DNA from: SVTX01 sp045638125
GTDB taxonomy: Bacteria; Bacillota; Clostridia; Oscillospirales; CAG-272
Direction of reading: 5' to 3'
DNA length: 14,146 nucleotides
NCBI GenBank assembly: GCA_045638125.1
Contig: JAZUAS010000052.1
Span: 1 to 14,146 of the forward strand
The notes below the pieces were generated by a model. It saw only the letters and a program-made list of their open reading frames with translations. It did no database searches and was not told the origin of the DNA. A program made the position numbers and the translations under genes. This document shows positions 14,005 to 14,146 of the stretch, one piece after another. Positions within the stretch are counted from its first letter, which is position 1. Every line of letters begins with the position of its first letter.

Positions 14005-14146
14005 GAGGGGAGAGCGATGTGGGGGGAGATTTTTTTTTAAAAAAAACCTCCCCCTCCATCGCTCTCCCCTCTTATTTCATCACCGCGCCTTGGTCAGCAC
14101 CGCTGACGAGACGAGAGTAACGAGCGAGCCAACCAGACTTAACGTT
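13930..14146. repeat. Giant palindrome folding back the 3' end of ilvD
   Basis: Bases 14057-14146 are the exact reverse complement of 13930-14019, a 90-bp perfect inverted repeat that includes the last 25 ilvD codons and the stop. The centre is 14038, with T8/A8 at the apex. The inner 18 positions per arm carry three mismatches (14020/14056, 14021/14055, 14029/14047). The inner part (about 14005-14071) resembles a terminator or an inside-out hairpin like copies A to C but lacks their leader. The symmetry runs to the last base of the window. It is probably a fold-back artefact. Confidence 0.95.

Overview
The window looks like the chromosome of an anaerobic Firmicute, most likely a gut-type clostridium. 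The evidence is strong AAGGAGG-type ribosome binding sites, sigma-A promoters with 17-base spacers, T-box leaders, a stand-alone PncC, a DUF1846 protein and an energy-coupling-factor (ECF) transporter S component. The lineage is inferred from gene content only. No rRNA, tRNA, CRISPR array, transposase or phage gene was seen.

Layout. Positions 1-144 are an unassigned flank. Bases 185-1977 hold two minus-strand genes, 6-phosphofructokinase (pfkA) and an NMN amidohydrolase (pncC, CinA C-terminal type). A plus-strand radical SAM gene (2149-3027) converges on a minus-strand DUF1846 gene (3094-4587), with one shared terminator between them. From 4759 to 14004 everything reads rightward and serves branched-chain amino acid and pantothenate/CoA metabolism: promoter, T-box, ilvA, ridA; then promoter, T-box, ilvB, ilvN, ilvC, coaX-like, ECF S component, ilvD. 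The last 217 bases form a giant palindrome that folds the 3' end of ilvD back on itself, which is probably an assembly or amplification artefact.

How the genes work together. IlvA makes 2-oxobutanoate from threonine, and RidA clears the reactive enamine/imine by-product. IlvBN, IlvC and IlvD then build the keto acids for isoleucine and valine. 2-Ketoisovalerate is also the precursor of leucine and pantothenate, so a pantothenate-kinase-like gene and a probable vitamin S component between ilvC and ilvD make metabolic sense. The two T-boxes read different codons: AUC (Ile) for ilvA-ridA and most likely CUC (Leu) for the ilvB cluster.

Non-coding highlights. The ilvC-coaX and S component-ilvD gaps carry a small dispersed repeat family: a 13-base leader, TTGAARGTTTTTG, followed by a perfect hairpin whose A/T tracts lie at the apex instead of the base. 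Ordinary intrinsic terminators are present elsewhere in the window, so this 'inside-out' design stands out. The coaX product also departs from the type III pantothenate kinase signature motifs at several positions.
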